Notes under the pieces: model-generated | Told to the model about the DNA's origin: nothing | The model's database searches: none | Seen by the model: only the letters and a program-made list of their open reading frames with translations | Assembly (NCBI GenBank): GCA_035296565.1 | Contig: DATHAQ010000015.1 | Coordinates: 69,262-133,261, forward strand | Source: JACCZR01 sp035296565 | GTDB taxonomy: Bacteria; Actinomycetota; Thermoleophilia; Solirubrobacterales; Thermoleophilaceae | Direction: 5' to 3' | DNA: 64,000 nucleotides | Made by a program: the position numbers and the translations under genes | Part shown: positions 8,476 to 17,112 of the stretch, piece by piece | How the letters are laid out: the number at the start of each line of letters is the position of its first letter | Position numbering within the stretch: the stretch's first letter is position 1

Positions 8476-9628
8476 GCAGCGACAGGCCGGTCACCGGGAA
8501 GACCAGCACCGACACCAGCCCGCCCGCGATCAGCGCCGCCGCCTCGGCGCCGTCCATCAGGTTCAGCTCCATTCCGATCGCGGTAGCGGTGACGATGAAG
8601 GGCAGCGAGGTGGCCTGCAACAGCCCGGCCACCAGCGCCCGCCGGGACCCGACGAAGTTGCGGTAGAGCACGGCCGGCAGTCCACGGGCGAGCAGGAGCG
8701 CCGCGAGGAAGACCGGCACCATGGCGAGATTGGCGGGGTCGTCGAGCAGCGCGTCGAGGTCGAAGCGCACGCCGCTGGTCACGAAGAAGACCGGGATGAA
8801 GACCCCGTAGCCGACCGCCTCGAGCTTGCGGCGAAAGTCGGGATGGGTCATGAACTCGTCCTGGTCGAGCAGCGCGAGCAGCGCACCGGCCGCGAAGGCG
8901 CCGAGGATGGCCTCCAGCCCGAACGCCTCCGCCAGGGCCACGAAGCCGATCATCAGCACCACCGCTCCGCGCACCCGGATCTGAGCGGTGGTGTCCTGCA
9001 GGCGGGCCAGGTCGGTCGTTATCGCCTTCGAGCGCTCGGCGCCGCGCAGCGCGTAGAAGACCGCAATCGCGAGGGCGAAGATCAGCCCGAGGAGCAGCAG
9101 GGTGGAGCCCACGCCTCCCTCGCCCGTGAAGAACAGCGAGAGCAGGATGATCGCCCCGAAGTCCGCGATCGACCCGGCCGCCACGATCAGCTGGCCGAAA
9201 CGCGAGCCGATCTCTCCCGCGTCGGTGAGGACCGGCACGATGACCCCGAGCGACGTTGCCGAGAGGATGATCGCCACCAGCAGCGGGGTCTCGACCAGGT
9301 CGGCGGCCGAGAGCGCAAAGCCGACGACCACCCCGATCGCGAAGGAGACCACGAAGCCGCCTCCGGCCAGCCGCAGCAGGCGGCCCCGCAGGTGACTGAA
9401 GTCGGTCTCCAGCCCAGCCAGGAAGAGCAGGAACGCCAGGCCCAGCAGGGCGAGCACCTCGATGGTCCCGTCGACCTCCACCAGCCCGAGCACCGACGGG
9501 CCGATCACGATGCCCGCGACGATCTCGAGCACGACCGACGGCAGCCGGACTCGGGGGAACAGCCCGAGCAGGAACGGCGCGGCGAAGGCAACGGCGACGA
9601 TCACCAGCGCGCCATCGAACGAGGGCAT
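8393..9628 (-). CDS. CPA2-family cation/proton antiporter
   Basis: A 411-residue integral membrane protein with about 12 hydrophobic segments. The fold marks are FPRVRLPSVVLEIVAGIVIGPSVLG near the N-terminus, LLFLAGLETDF, and LSATSLGVIVPVLTDAGEIGSRFGQLIVAAGSIADFGAI in the ion-binding core, all typical of the Na+/H+ or K+/H+ exchanger domain. No C-terminal TrkA-N/RCK domain follows, so regulation by nucleotide is not evident. ATG 9628 is chosen because the frame upstream of it is antisense to the divergent oxidoreductase gene and lacks membrane character. Only 22 bp separate the two divergent starts. Confidence 0.88.
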   Translation of the reverse strand: MPSFDGALVIVAVAFAAPFLLGLFPRVRLPSVVLEIVAGIVIGPSVLGLVEVDGTIEVLALLGLAFLLFLAGLETDFSHLRGRLLRLAGGGFVVSFAIGVVVGFALSAADLVETPLLVAIILSATSLGVIVPVLTDAGEIGSRFGQLIVAAGSIADFGAIILLSLFFTGEGGVGSTLLLLGLIFALAIAVFYALRGAERSKAITTDLARLQDTTAQIRVRGAVVLMIGFVALAEAFGLEAILGAFAAGALLALLDQDEFMTHPDFRRKLEAVGYGVFIPVFFVTSGVRFDLDALLDDPANLAMVPVFLAALLLARGLPAVLYRNFVGSRRALVAGLLQATSLPFIVTATAIGMELNLMDGAEAAALIAGGLVSVLVFPVTGLSLLKRDTGETPLPRATPGPAPAPPPPVRE

Positions 9629-9650
9629 CCAGCAGGTAGGTTGCCACTCC

Positions 9651-10970
9651 GTGGGCGACTTCGACGTCATCGTCATCGGCGGCGGACCCGCGGGCGAGCA
9701 CTGCGCCGACCGCCTCTCCGAAGCCGGCAAGCGGGTCGCCATCGTCGAGCGCGAGCTGCTCGGAGGCGAGTGCGACTTCTGGGCCTGCATCCCGTCCAAG
9801 ACGCTCCTGCGCCCGGGTGAGGCGCTGGCCGCCGCGCGCGCCGCGCCCGGAGCAGCCGAGGCGGCCACGGGCAACCTGGACCCCCGGGGCGCGTTCGGCT
9901 GGCGCGACTACATGGTCTCCGACTACGACGACTCGGGCCAGGCGGCCTGGGCCAAGTCGGCCGGCATCGAGCTGCTGCGCGGCGAAGGCCGGGTGGCCGG
10001 CCCGGGCCGGGTCGACGTGGACGGCACCGAGCACAGCGCCGAGCACGTCGTGCTGGCCACCGGCTCGGATCCGGTGATACCCCCTGTCGACGGCCTGCGC
10101 GAGCTGGACGGAGTGTGGGCCAACCGCGAGATCACAGCGCTGAACGAAGTGCCGCGCAGCGTCCTGGTGCTGGGCGCCGGCCCCGTCGGGGTCGAGACGG
10201 CACAGGCCCTAAAGCGCCTGGGCTCGGAGGAGGTGACCGTGATCGAGGGCTCGGACCACGTCCTCCCCCGCGAGGCGCGGCAACTCGGCGACGCCCTCGA
10301 CGAGGCGCTGCGCGCCGAGGGCATCGTGCTGCACTTCGGCCAGCACGCCACGGCGGCCCGGCGCGACGGCGACGACTACGTCCTCGAGTTCGGCGGCGGC
10401 GCCCTGCGCGGCGACCGCCTGGCGGTGGCAACGGGCCGACGCCCGCGGACCGCCGGCCTCGGCGTGGACGTCGGCGAGCACGGCGAGGTGGCCGTCGACG
10501 ACCGCATGAACGCGGGCGAGAACCTCTGGGCGATCGGCGACTGCTGCGGGATCTGGCCGCTCACCTACATGGGCAAGTACCAGGGACGCGTGGCCGCGGC
10601 CAACATCCTCGGCCGCGAGCGCCACGCCGATTACACAGCGGTGCCGCGCGTGGTCTTCACCGACCCCCAGGCCGCCGCCGTGGGCGACAGCGACGGCGAG
10701 CAGACGGCCACCATCTCGCTGACGGGGGTCGCCCGCACCGCGACCTACATGCGCGAGTACGAGACGCCCGGCTATCTCACTCTGATCTCCGACGGCGAGC
10801 GCCTCACCGGCGCGCACGCGCTCGGCCCCGAGGCCGGCGAATGGCTGCAGCAGGCCACCCTCGCCATCCGGGCCAAGGTCCCACTGGACGTCCTCGCCGA
10901 CACCATCCAGCCGTTCCCCACCTTCTCCGAGGCCTTCCTGCACGCCCTGATGGAGCTGCGCGGCGCGTGA
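9651..10970 (+). CDS. FAD-dependent pyridine nucleotide-disulfide oxidoreductase
   Basis: A 439-residue class I disulfide oxidoreductase. FAD-binding FDVIVIGGGPAGEHCA starts at residue 4; the redox-active disulfide is GGECDFWACIPSK (CxxxxC) near residue 45; the NAD(P) site VLVLGAGPVGVETAQALKRLG is near 170; a second FAD contact, LWAIGDCCG, is near 290. The dimerisation domain is shorter than in lipoamide dehydrogenase, and the terminal His-Glu dyad is not obvious (it ends FPTFSEAFLHALMELRGA). Mercuric/dihydrolipoamide-like reductase or NAD(P)-transhydrogenase-like roles are possible. GTG 9651 start. It overlaps the next gene by 4 bp (GTGA). Confidence 0.9.
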   Translation: MGDFDVIVIGGGPAGEHCADRLSEAGKRVAIVERELLGGECDFWACIPSKTLLRPGEALAAARAAPGAAEAATGNLDPRGAFGWRDYMVSDYDDSGQAAWAKSAGIELLRGEGRVAGPGRVDVDGTEHSAEHVVLATGSDPVIPPVDGLRELDGVWANREITALNEVPRSVLVLGAGPVGVETAQALKRLGSEEVTVIEGSDHVLPREARQLGDALDEALRAEGIVLHFGQHATAARRDGDDYVLEFGGGALRGDRLAVATGRRPRTAGLGVDVGEHGEVAVDDRMNAGENLWAIGDCCGIWPLTYMGKYQGRVAAANILGRERHADYTAVPRVVFTDPQAAAVGDSDGEQTATISLTGVARTATYMREYETPGYLTLISDGERLTGAHALGPEAGEWLQQATLAIRAKVPLDVLADTIQPFPTFSEAFLHALMELRGA

Positions 10971-11707
10971 TCGAAAAGGTCGCCGAGGGCGTCCACCGGC
11001 TGGGCTCGCCCCTGGTGAGCTGGTACCTGGTCGAGGAGGGCGGGCGGCTCACGGCCGTGGACGCGGGGCTGCCCGCGTTCGCGGACGACCTCGAGGACCA
11101 GCTGGCCCTGATCGGCCGCCGGCCCGCGGACGTCGAGGCGGTGATCCTCACCCACTCCGACGCCGACCACACCGGGGTGGCCGCCAGGCTGCGCGAGGCC
11201 GGCGCGCGCGTGCTCATCCACCCCGACGACGACGAGACGCTGCGCAAGCCGGGCCCGAAGAGCGGCGACGCGAGCCCGCGGAACCTCGTCACCCAGCTGT
11301 ACAAGCCCGCCTTCTGGCGCTTCTTCTTTGGAATGGCGCGCGCCGGCGGCGCCAAGCCCATCCCCATCGAGGGCGCCGAGCACTTCGCCGCCGGCGACCG
11401 GCTCGACGTGCCTGGCAGCCCGCAGGCGATCGCGACGCCGGGGCACACGCCCGGCCACTGCTCGTTCCTCTTCGCCGAGCACGGCGCGCTCTTCGTGGGC
11501 GACTCGATGTGTACCTCGAACCCCCTGGCCCGCAGCGAGGGTCCCGAGGTGATGCCCAAGGTCACCAACGTCGACGACGAACGGGCGGTGATCTCACTCG
11601 ACGCGATGGAGGAGCTCGAAGCGGACGTGATCCTGCCCGGTCATGGCGAGCCGTGGCATGGCAGCCCGTCCGTCGCGGTCAAGCGCGCCCGGGCCGCGCG
11701 GGGCTAG
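10967..11707 (+). CDS. MBL-fold metallo-hydrolase
   Basis: A 246-residue beta-lactamase-fold hydrolase. The metal motif reads THSDADHTG (HxDxDH rather than HxHxDH, a variant seen in part of this superfamily); further ligands are in PGHTPGHCSF, GDSMCTSNP and LPGHGEP. The start overlaps the stop of the upstream flavoprotein gene by 4 bp, so the two are translationally coupled; a glyoxalase-II-like thiol ester hydrolase working with a thiol/disulfide reductase is a reasonable but unproven pairing. The 3' end overlaps the convergent membrane-protein gene by 4 bp. Confidence 0.87.
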   Translation: MIEKVAEGVHRLGSPLVSWYLVEEGGRLTAVDAGLPAFADDLEDQLALIGRRPADVEAVILTHSDADHTGVAARLREAGARVLIHPDDDETLRKPGPKSGDASPRNLVTQLYKPAFWRFFFGMARAGGAKPIPIEGAEHFAAGDRLDVPGSPQAIATPGHTPGHCSFLFAEHGALFVGDSMCTSNPLARSEGPEVMPKVTNVDDERAVISLDAMEELEADVILPGHGEPWHGSPSVAVKRARAARG

Positions 11708-12156
11708 TCGGGCTTCGCGCTCATAGCGAAGATCGTCACCACGTAGAGAACGATGAGCACGCCCACGAGGCCCTGACTCCAGGGCTGCAGCGCACCGGCG
11801 CTGGCCTCGCCGCGGCTCAGCCGGCGGGAGGCCAGACCCGCCACCACGGTGGCGGCGATGAGCAGGAGCAACCCCAGCTCCGAGGTGATGAACCCGAAGC
11901 CGATCCATCCCGGTTCGGTCCTGGCGGCGTCATAGCTGCCCTCCGAGTAGGCCCACTGCGCACCCACCCGCATGAGCACCCACGCCGGCAGCGCACCCAA
12001 GAGCAGCCCTCGGAAGGCCAAGCGCAACAGGAATGGTGTGTCGCCGCGCTTGGCCTGAACCGACGCGGCGAAGACGACAACGAGTGCTCCCATCAGCAGC
12101 ATCGCCCCGAGGACGTGGGTGAACTTCGAGCCCTCGATGTCGGCGAGCACGACCAC
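11704..12156 (-). CDS. Four-helix membrane protein, function unknown
   Basis: A 150-residue protein with four predicted membrane helices (about residues 13-34, 45-65, 84-106 and 126-146). A histidine sits at the start of the first helix (KFTHVLGAMLLMGALVV). It lies 1 bp after the next protein upstream, which has a similar design, so the two are probably a co-expressed pair, possibly subunits of one membrane complex. I see no enzymatic motif. Confidence 0.7.
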   Translation of the reverse strand: MVVLADIEGSKFTHVLGAMLLMGALVVVFAASVQAKRGDTPFLLRLAFRGLLLGALPAWVLMRVGAQWAYSEGSYDAARTEPGWIGFGFITSELGLLLLIAATVVAGLASRRLSRGEASAGALQPWSQGLVGVLIVLYVVTIFAMSAKPD

Positions 12157-12157
12157 C

Positions 12158-12574
12158 TCACAGACCCGGCTTGAAGACCATCAGGTAGAGGATCCCGAGC
12201 GTCGCCAACGCGGCGACCGAGAACAGGCCCCAGGCCTGCCCGCCCAACACGCCCGAGTCGCGGGCACCCTCGGCGCCGCCCAGCACCTGGCCCAGTCGCA
12301 CCCCGCCGCCGGCCGCCACGACCCACAGCGCGAGAGCTCCGAGGATCCACCCGTCGGTGATCTCGAACTCGTCGAGAGCGAGCACGATCCCGAGCACCAG
12401 GGTTCCCCCTCCGCCGATGTCCCAGAGCCGCCTGGCGAGCGGGGTGAGCCGCAGCGCCGCAGCACCGTCGGGGCGGGAGGCCTGGCGCATGACCGCTCCG
12501 AAGGTCACCACGCCGGCCACCAGGGCGAACGCCGAGAGCACGTGGAAGAACAGCACGATGTCCATGGCGTTCAT
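12158..12574 (-). CDS. DUF2269-like four-helix membrane protein
   Basis: A 138-residue membrane protein with helices at roughly 4-26, 50-68, 78-96 and 115-134. The N-terminus (MDIVLFFHVLSAFALVAGVVTFGAV) carries the histidine-in-helix-1 pattern found in DUF2269-type and other small heme-associated or redox membrane proteins. Function is unknown. It precedes the 150-residue membrane gene by 1 bp. Start is GTG or ATG near 12574; MNAMDIV gives a second in-frame Met three codons later. Confidence 0.68.
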   Translation of the reverse strand: MNAMDIVLFFHVLSAFALVAGVVTFGAVMRQASRPDGAAALRLTPLARRLWDIGGGGTLVLGIVLALDEFEITDGWILGALALWVVAAGGGVRLGQVLGGAEGARDSGVLGGQAWGLFSVAALATLGILYLMVFKPGL

Positions 12575-12586
12575 CGCGGCGGCACC

Positions 12587-12988
12587 CTAACTCGCGGTCA
12601 CCCAGACCGCTCGCGCGCGCACCACCTCCCGCTCGTCGACCGTCAGCGAGCAGTCGGCGAAGGCGAGCGTGCCACCGACCCTGTCCACGCGCGTCCGCGA
12701 TTCGATCCAGTCCCCGATCGCGGCGGGCTTGAGGAAGTCAACCGTCAAGCTCACCGTGGCGCGGTCCTTGTCGTCGGCGGCGTCGGCCTCGATCGCGCGG
12801 CCCAGTGCGAAATCGGCGAAGGTCGACAGCAGGCCGCCCTGGATGGTGCCCCGGTGGTTGGCGTGGCGCTCGTCAGCGCGCAGCCCGAGCACCAGCTCCT
12901 CCCCGTCCTCGCGCACCTGGATCGGCCCGATGTGCTCCAGGAACGGGCCCTGCTCGGGGTGGGGGCTGAAGCCATCCGGTATCCCCAT
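12587..12988 (-). CDS. PaaI-type hot-dog thioesterase
   Basis: A 133-residue single hot-dog domain protein expected to hydrolyse acyl-CoA thioesters. The family core RHANHRGTIQGGLLSTFADFALGRAIE (HxGxxxGG then an acidic residue on the long helix) is near residues 45-70, and the strands TVSLTVDFLKPAAIGDWIESRTRV follow. Its ATG overlaps the stop of the upstream patatin gene by one base (TGATG), so the lipase and the thioesterase are likely co-translated; a shared role in lipid or acyl turnover is inferred. Confidence 0.85.
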   Translation of the reverse strand: MGIPDGFSPHPEQGPFLEHIGPIQVREDGEELVLGLRADERHANHRGTIQGGLLSTFADFALGRAIEADAADDKDRATVSLTVDFLKPAAIGDWIESRTRVDRVGGTLAFADCSLTVDEREVVRARAVWVTAS

Positions 12989-13905
12989 CAGCCCGCCAGC
13001 CGCGCGCAGAGCCCGTCCAGGGCGGCGCGGTTGTCCGCGATCAGCTCCTCCGCCTCGAGCTTGAGATCGGTGACGTTGCGCTCCCCTGCGTCGTCCATGT
13101 CGTCGCTCGCCTTGTTGAGCTCGGTCTGCAGGCGCAGGTACCCGTCGCCCAACAGCGTCTTCAGCTGGTAGTCGACGGTGTCGCTCACACCGTCGAAGAC
13201 CACGTCGAGCACCCGCATACCCCAGCCCAGCAGGCCCCAGTCCTTGGCCTTCTCGTAGGGCAGGCGCCGGGTCAGCTCGCCTGTGCCCAGCGAGACCATC
13301 GTCACCTCGTCACGGTCGTCGACGGTGTGGCGGTCGACGTACGCGCACATGCCCGGATTGTTGGCGAACACCCCGCCGTCCACGAGCGCGTAGGGCGGGT
13401 CGCCCGGCAGCCGCGCGGGCTCGAAGTAGGTCGGCGCCGCCGAGGTGGCCCGTGCGACGTCGCGCATCAGGAAGTCGTGGTCGTCCTGGTGGTCGGCCCG
13501 GACGCTGCGGAAGAAGACGGGGGTGCGGCGCTCGATGTCGTACGCGGTGACCAGCACCCGTGCGCGCGCGTCCTTGAGGCGTGTGTCGCCGAGCTTCTCC
13601 TCCAGGACCTCCTCCAGGCCGTCGGCGGAGTACTTCTCGTCGTACAGCGAGCGGACATTGATGAGCCGCTTGGGGAAGATCCGCTCGCCCTCGTCGGCAT
13701 AGATGCTCGCGAGCTCGCGAGCCGAGTAGGTGGGCTCGGGGCAGGCGAGCCCGAGGGCCAGAATGCCGCCGGTCGAGGTCCCGGCGATCACATCGAAGAG
13801 CTCGGCCGCGGGCCTGGCGCACTCCTCCTCGATGTGGGCGAGGACGAGCGCGGGGATAAGCCCTCGGATGCCGCCGCCGTCGATGGACAGGATGCGGGTG
13901 GCCAT
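12988..13905 (-). CDS. Patatin-like phospholipase
   Basis: A 305-residue patatin-domain acyl hydrolase. The oxyanion loop SIDGGGIRGLIPAL lies at residues ~6-19, the nucleophile elbow GTSTGG near 43, and the second catalytic residue in LVDGGVFANNP near 175, so the Ser-Asp dyad is complete. No signal peptide is seen; a cytoplasmic or membrane-surface phospholipase A role is expected. It is transcribed with the downstream hot-dog thioesterase. Confidence 0.9.
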   Translation of the reverse strand: MATRILSIDGGGIRGLIPALVLAHIEEECARPAAELFDVIAGTSTGGILALGLACPEPTYSARELASIYADEGERIFPKRLINVRSLYDEKYSADGLEEVLEEKLGDTRLKDARARVLVTAYDIERRTPVFFRSVRADHQDDHDFLMRDVARATSAAPTYFEPARLPGDPPYALVDGGVFANNPGMCAYVDRHTVDDRDEVTMVSLGTGELTRRLPYEKAKDWGLLGWGMRVLDVVFDGVSDTVDYQLKTLLGDGYLRLQTELNKASDDMDDAGERNVTDLKLEAEELIADNRAALDGLCARLAG

Positions 13906-13930
13906 GCGGCGGCAGCCTATGGGGAAGGCG

Positions 13931-14461
13931 TCAGCCCAGGGCGCCCGCCCGCAGTCCCCGCCGCTCGGCCAGGCCGGCCAGCGGGTCGAGGATCAGCCGC
14001 TGAACGGCCATGGGCGGGAACAGGAGGCGCACGTGCGGCCGGTAGTGGCGCGCCATGACCGCCGCCGGAAGGAGCCCGCGCGGCCCGGGGATCCCCGGCC
14101 GGAGCATCTTGCCCGCCCGCGAGAGCGCCGCGGCGTCCTCGAGAAAGCCCTGGAGGGCGGCCACCGGCGGGCTGGCGTCGGTGACGAAGTGCGCCTGCTC
14201 GAAGCCCTCGTTGCGGTAGGTGTGGCGCGCGCCCGCGGGGACCACGGCCTCTTCGCCGGCCCCGGCCACCAGCGTCTCGCGGCCCACCTCGAAGGTGACC
14301 TCCCCCGAGAGAATCCGGAACCGCTCCTCGAAGGTGGGATGCACGTGCGGCACCACGCCACCTCCCGGGTCGACCCAGACCTCCACCTGGAGCACGTCGC
14401 CGGTCCGCCGGAACACGTAACGCTGCTTGAGCACCGGGTCCTCGACCACCTGTTCTGTCAT
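13931..14461 (-). CDS. Cupin-domain protein
   Basis: A 176-residue protein with one cupin barrel at residues ~20-95. The metal-binding pattern is visible: HVHPTFEERFRILSGEV (HxHxxxxE with G), then PAGARHTYRNEG supplying the last histidine. The C-terminal ~70 residues (RGLLPAAVMARHYRPHVRL) are a helical extension common in actinobacterial cupins. It is divergent from a TetR regulator across a 67-bp gap with two inverted repeats, so it is the probable regulatory target. Substrate unknown. Confidence 0.82.
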   Translation of the reverse strand: MTEQVVEDPVLKQRYVFRRTGDVLQVEVWVDPGGGVVPHVHPTFEERFRILSGEVTFEVGRETLVAGAGEEAVVPAGARHTYRNEGFEQAHFVTDASPPVAALQGFLEDAAALSRAGKMLRPGIPGPRGLLPAAVMARHYRPHVRLLFPPMAVQRLILDPLAGLAERRGLRAGALG

Positions 14462-14469
14462 GCCCGTCT

Positions 14470-14513
14470 CCTAACCTAGTGAGGATTAGGCAAGCTACCT
14501 AAGGACGATTAGG
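14470..14513. promoter_or_regulatory. Paired inverted repeats, likely TetR operator
   Basis: Two imperfect palindromes lie between the divergent cupin and TetR genes: CCTAA (14470-14474) with TTAGG (14486-14490), and ACCTAA (14497-14502) with TTAGGT (14509-14514). The shared CCTAA/TTAGG arms suggest a site bound by two TetR dimers that would control both promoters. Assignment to this regulator is inferred from position. Confidence 0.55.
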
Positions 14514-14528
14514 TTGTCAAAGGGCCGC

Positions 14529-15137
14529 ATGCCGGCCGCGGCACGACGCGAGGTGATCGAGGAGGCGGCGACGGAGGTCTTCGCCGCCCGCGGCTACGCG
14601 CGCGCCTCGATGGAGGAGATCGCGCGGCGCTCGGACGTGTCGGCGCCGGTGCTCTACGACCACTTCGCCTCCAAGCGCGACCTCCACGGCCGCCTGATCG
14701 AGCGCCACCTGGCCGAGATGCGGGCGGTGTGGGGCGAGCACCTCACCGGCGCCGAGCCGCCCGGCGAGCGCATCCACCGGGCTGTCGACGCCTGGTTCGC
14801 CTACGTGGAGAGCCACCCCTTCGCCTGGCGGATGGTGTTCGCCGACACCAGCGGCGACCCCGACGTCCGGGCCCTGCACGACGAGATCCAGGGCCAGAGC
14901 CGCCGTGCGCTCATCCCGCTTCTGGAGCACCTGGAGGGTGCGACCGGGGTGGCGGGCGGACAGGACGAAGAGTCGCTGGAGATGGCGGTGGAGCTGCTGC
15001 GCTCGGCGATCGCCGGGCTCGCACTGTGGTGGCACGACCACCGCGACATACCTCGCGAGCGGGTGGTGGCCGCAGTGATGAACGCCCTCTGGCTCGGGCT
15101 CGAGCGGACCGGCCGCGGCGAGAGGTGGCGCGACTGA
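14529..15137 (+). CDS. TetR-family transcriptional regulator
   Basis: A 202-residue repressor. The N-terminal DNA-binding domain is standard (IEEAATEVFAARGYARASMEEIARRSDVSAPVLYDHFASKRDL, residues ~10-50), followed by a ligand domain with a WWHDHRDIPRERVV segment near the end. ATG 14529 is preferred over the in-frame TTG at 14514 because an AAAGGG ribosome site stands four bases before it and the TTG lies against the operator. It probably represses itself and the divergent cupin gene. Confidence 0.88.
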   Translation: MPAAARREVIEEAATEVFAARGYARASMEEIARRSDVSAPVLYDHFASKRDLHGRLIERHLAEMRAVWGEHLTGAEPPGERIHRAVDAWFAYVESHPFAWRMVFADTSGDPDVRALHDEIQGQSRRALIPLLEHLEGATGVAGGQDEESLEMAVELLRSAIAGLALWWHDHRDIPRERVVAAVMNALWLGLERTGRGERWRD

Positions 15138-15142
15138 CGGTC

Positions 15143-16039
15143 ATGTGGTGTGTTGGAGCGCCTGTGCTCCGCCGCTTAGCGCCGCTTCCCCTGCTCCTGG
15201 TGACCCTCGCCTTCGCCGCCCCCGCCTGCGCGCAGGACCCCGCCCCGACATCGCCGCAGTTCGACCCCGGGCAGGACGTCCCCAGCGAGTCCCACGCACT
15301 GGCGGCCACGATCATTTCCAACACGACGAGCCTGCACTCGCAGATCGACACCTGGCGGTCCACCGCCGACACGACCGTCGGCTCCTCGCCCCTCGAGGTC
15401 ACCAACCGCAGCACCTTCCACCAGCGGCTGCAGCTCCGCCTGGCCCAGAGCCCGCGACTGTTCCGGCGCGTGGTCCGGCTTCTGCCGCCCAAGCTGGCAG
15501 CCGACGCGCGCGACATCTACGTGGCGCAGCGCTCGCTGCGCCGCCTCGCCGGCGGCAGCGCGCGGCGCATCCGCTATGGCGCCTCACTGCCCGCCGGCCG
15601 GCTGTTGTCGCTCTATGGCAAGGCCCAGGCTCGGTTCGGCATCCGCAAGCGGATCCTCGCCGCCATCAACCTCGTCGAGACGCGCTTCAACCGGCTGCGC
15701 AACACGTCCTCGGCCGGCGCCCAGGGCCCGATGCAGTTCATGCCCGCCACCTGGCGGATGTACGGCATGGGCGGCAACATCCGCGACCCCGGGGACGCGA
15801 TCCTCGGCGCCGGGAACTACCTGCGGGCCTCGGGCGCCCCGCGCAACTACCGCCGGGCGCTGTACGCCTACAACCACTCGCGCCTCTACGTCGAGGCGGT
15901 GGCGCGCTACTCGCGGATGATCGGCCGCGACCCCCACTCCTTCTACGTGCTGCACTCGTGGCACCTCTTCACGGGCAGCGGGCCGACGTTCCGCCGGCTG
16001 ACGGGGCCCGAGCCGCGCCGGCTGGTTGTCGCCCCCTAG
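15143..16039 (+). CDS. Secreted lytic transglycosylase (SLT domain)
   Basis: A 298-residue exported protein. A signal peptide (LRRLAPLPLLLVTLAFAAPACA) with probable cleavage before QDP is followed by a ~120-residue linker region. The SLT fold follows: RKRILAAINLVETRFNRLRNTSSAGAQGPMQFMPATWRMYG, with the catalytic Glu in the LVETRFN segment, then DAILGAGNYLRASG and ALYAYNHSRLYVEAV. It should cleave peptidoglycan glycan strands. ATG 15143 is five bases after the TetR stop. The 3' end overlaps the galactokinase start by 14 bp in another frame. Confidence 0.88.
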   Translation: MWCVGAPVLRRLAPLPLLLVTLAFAAPACAQDPAPTSPQFDPGQDVPSESHALAATIISNTTSLHSQIDTWRSTADTTVGSSPLEVTNRSTFHQRLQLRLAQSPRLFRRVVRLLPPKLAADARDIYVAQRSLRRLAGGSARRIRYGASLPAGRLLSLYGKAQARFGIRKRILAAINLVETRFNRLRNTSSAGAQGPMQFMPATWRMYGMGGNIRDPGDAILGAGNYLRASGAPRNYRRALYAYNHSRLYVEAVARYSRMIGRDPHSFYVLHSWHLFTGSGPTFRRLTGPEPRRLVVAP

Positions 16040-16985
16040 CCTCCGCCGGGCGTTTGCGCCGGGCAGGGTGAACCTGCTCGGCGAGCACACGGACTACAAC
16101 GACGGACTCTGCCTGCCCCTGGCCATCGGGCGGGGCATCACCGTGAGCGCCTCGCCGGGCCCCCGGACCACGGTGCGCGCCGAGACCGGGGGTTGGGAGC
16201 CCTATGTCGAGGGCGTCCTCGCCGAGCTGGGCTCAGGGCCCGTGGCGCTGGAGATCGCCGGCGACCTTCCAGCCGGCGCCGGCCTCGGGTCCTCAGCGGC
16301 TCTGTGCGTGGCGGTCGCCCTCGCGCTCGGCGCCGACCCGGCCGAGCCGCTCGAGCTGGCCCGCCTGTGCGCGCGCGTCGAGGCCGACTGGGCGGGCGCC
16401 CACACCGGGCTGCTGGACCAGCTGGCCTGCCTGTGGGGCCGCGAGGCCCACGCCGTGCGGCTGGACATGCGCTCGTTCAGCGCCGAGCCGGTCGGGCTGC
16501 AGCTGGGCGAGTGGAGGCTGGCGATCCTCGACTCCGGCGCCGCGCGCCGCAACGCGGACTCGGGCTACAACGAGCGCCGGCGCGAGTGCGCGGAGGCCTG
16601 CCGCCTGCTGGGCGTGGCGAGCCTGCGCGAGGCGGCCGGTGACCTCGCCTCGCTGCCCGAGCCCCTGCGCTCGCGCGCCCGGCACGTGACTGAGGAGAAC
16701 GGCCGCGTGGAAGAGGGAGTGGCCGCCCTGCGCGCGGGTGCGCTGACCCGGCTCGGGGAGCTGCTGGACGCCTCGCACGCGAGCCTGCGCGACCTCTACG
16801 AGGTGTCCGTGCCCGCGGTGGAGAGCACGGTGGAGGCGGCGCGCACGGCGGGGGCGGCCGGCGCCCGCCTGCACGGAGGTGGGTTCGGCGGCGGGGTCCT
16901 GGCCCTGTTCGGTCCCGGCACGGCGCCACCCCCGGGGGCGATCGCCGTGGCGCCTGGGCCCGGCGCCCACCTGCTCAGGCGGTAG
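16026..16985 (+). CDS. galK: Galactokinase
   Basis: A 319-residue GHMP kinase that phosphorylates galactose at C1. The galactokinase signature GRVNLLGEHTDYNDGLCLP is at residues ~13-31, the GHMP ATP loop LPAGAGLGSSAAL near 82, and the C-terminal glycine motif LHGGGFGGGVLALF near 285. It is shorter than E. coli GalK (382 residues) but the motifs are intact. TTG 16026 is the only start that keeps the N-terminal signature. No other Leloir genes are adjacent. A double copy of the dispersed repeat begins at its last stop-codon base. Confidence 0.9.
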   Translation: MSPPSLRRAFAPGRVNLLGEHTDYNDGLCLPLAIGRGITVSASPGPRTTVRAETGGWEPYVEGVLAELGSGPVALEIAGDLPAGAGLGSSAALCVAVALALGADPAEPLELARLCARVEADWAGAHTGLLDQLACLWGREAHAVRLDMRSFSAEPVGLQLGEWRLAILDSGAARRNADSGYNERRRECAEACRLLGVASLREAAGDLASLPEPLRSRARHVTEENGRVEEGVAALRAGALTRLGELLDASHASLRDLYEVSVPAVESTVEAARTAGAAGARLHGGGFGGGVLALFGPGTAPPPGAIAVAPGPGAHLLRR

Positions 16986-17098
16986 ACCGTGCCGAGCGAG
17001 CGGTGCTCGGCCGGCCAACGCCCGGCCTGCGCTCCTCCGGTGACCGTACCGAGCGAGCGGTGCTCGGCCGGCCAACGCCCGGCCTGCGCTCCTCCGCT
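16985..17098 (+). repeat. Dispersed two-hairpin repeat, tandem pair (copies b1, b2)
   Basis: Two 57-bp units (16985-17041 and 17042-17098) differ at only a few positions. Each contains GCCGAGC-N7-GCTCGGC, a 7-bp stem, directly overlapped by GGCCGG-N7-CCGGCC, a 6-bp stem. The pair separates galK from a same-strand microprotein gene and could act as a transcription attenuator or a REP-like element. Confidence 0.85.
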
Positions 17099-17112
17099 AG
17101 CCTGCGACGCCG

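Noticed and set aside
17005..17040. Possible micro-ORF in repeats (GTG CTC GGC CGG CCA reading MLGRPTPGLRS)
   Set aside because: It recurs only because the repeat recurs, is not bounded by ribosome sites and is interrupted in diverged copies.
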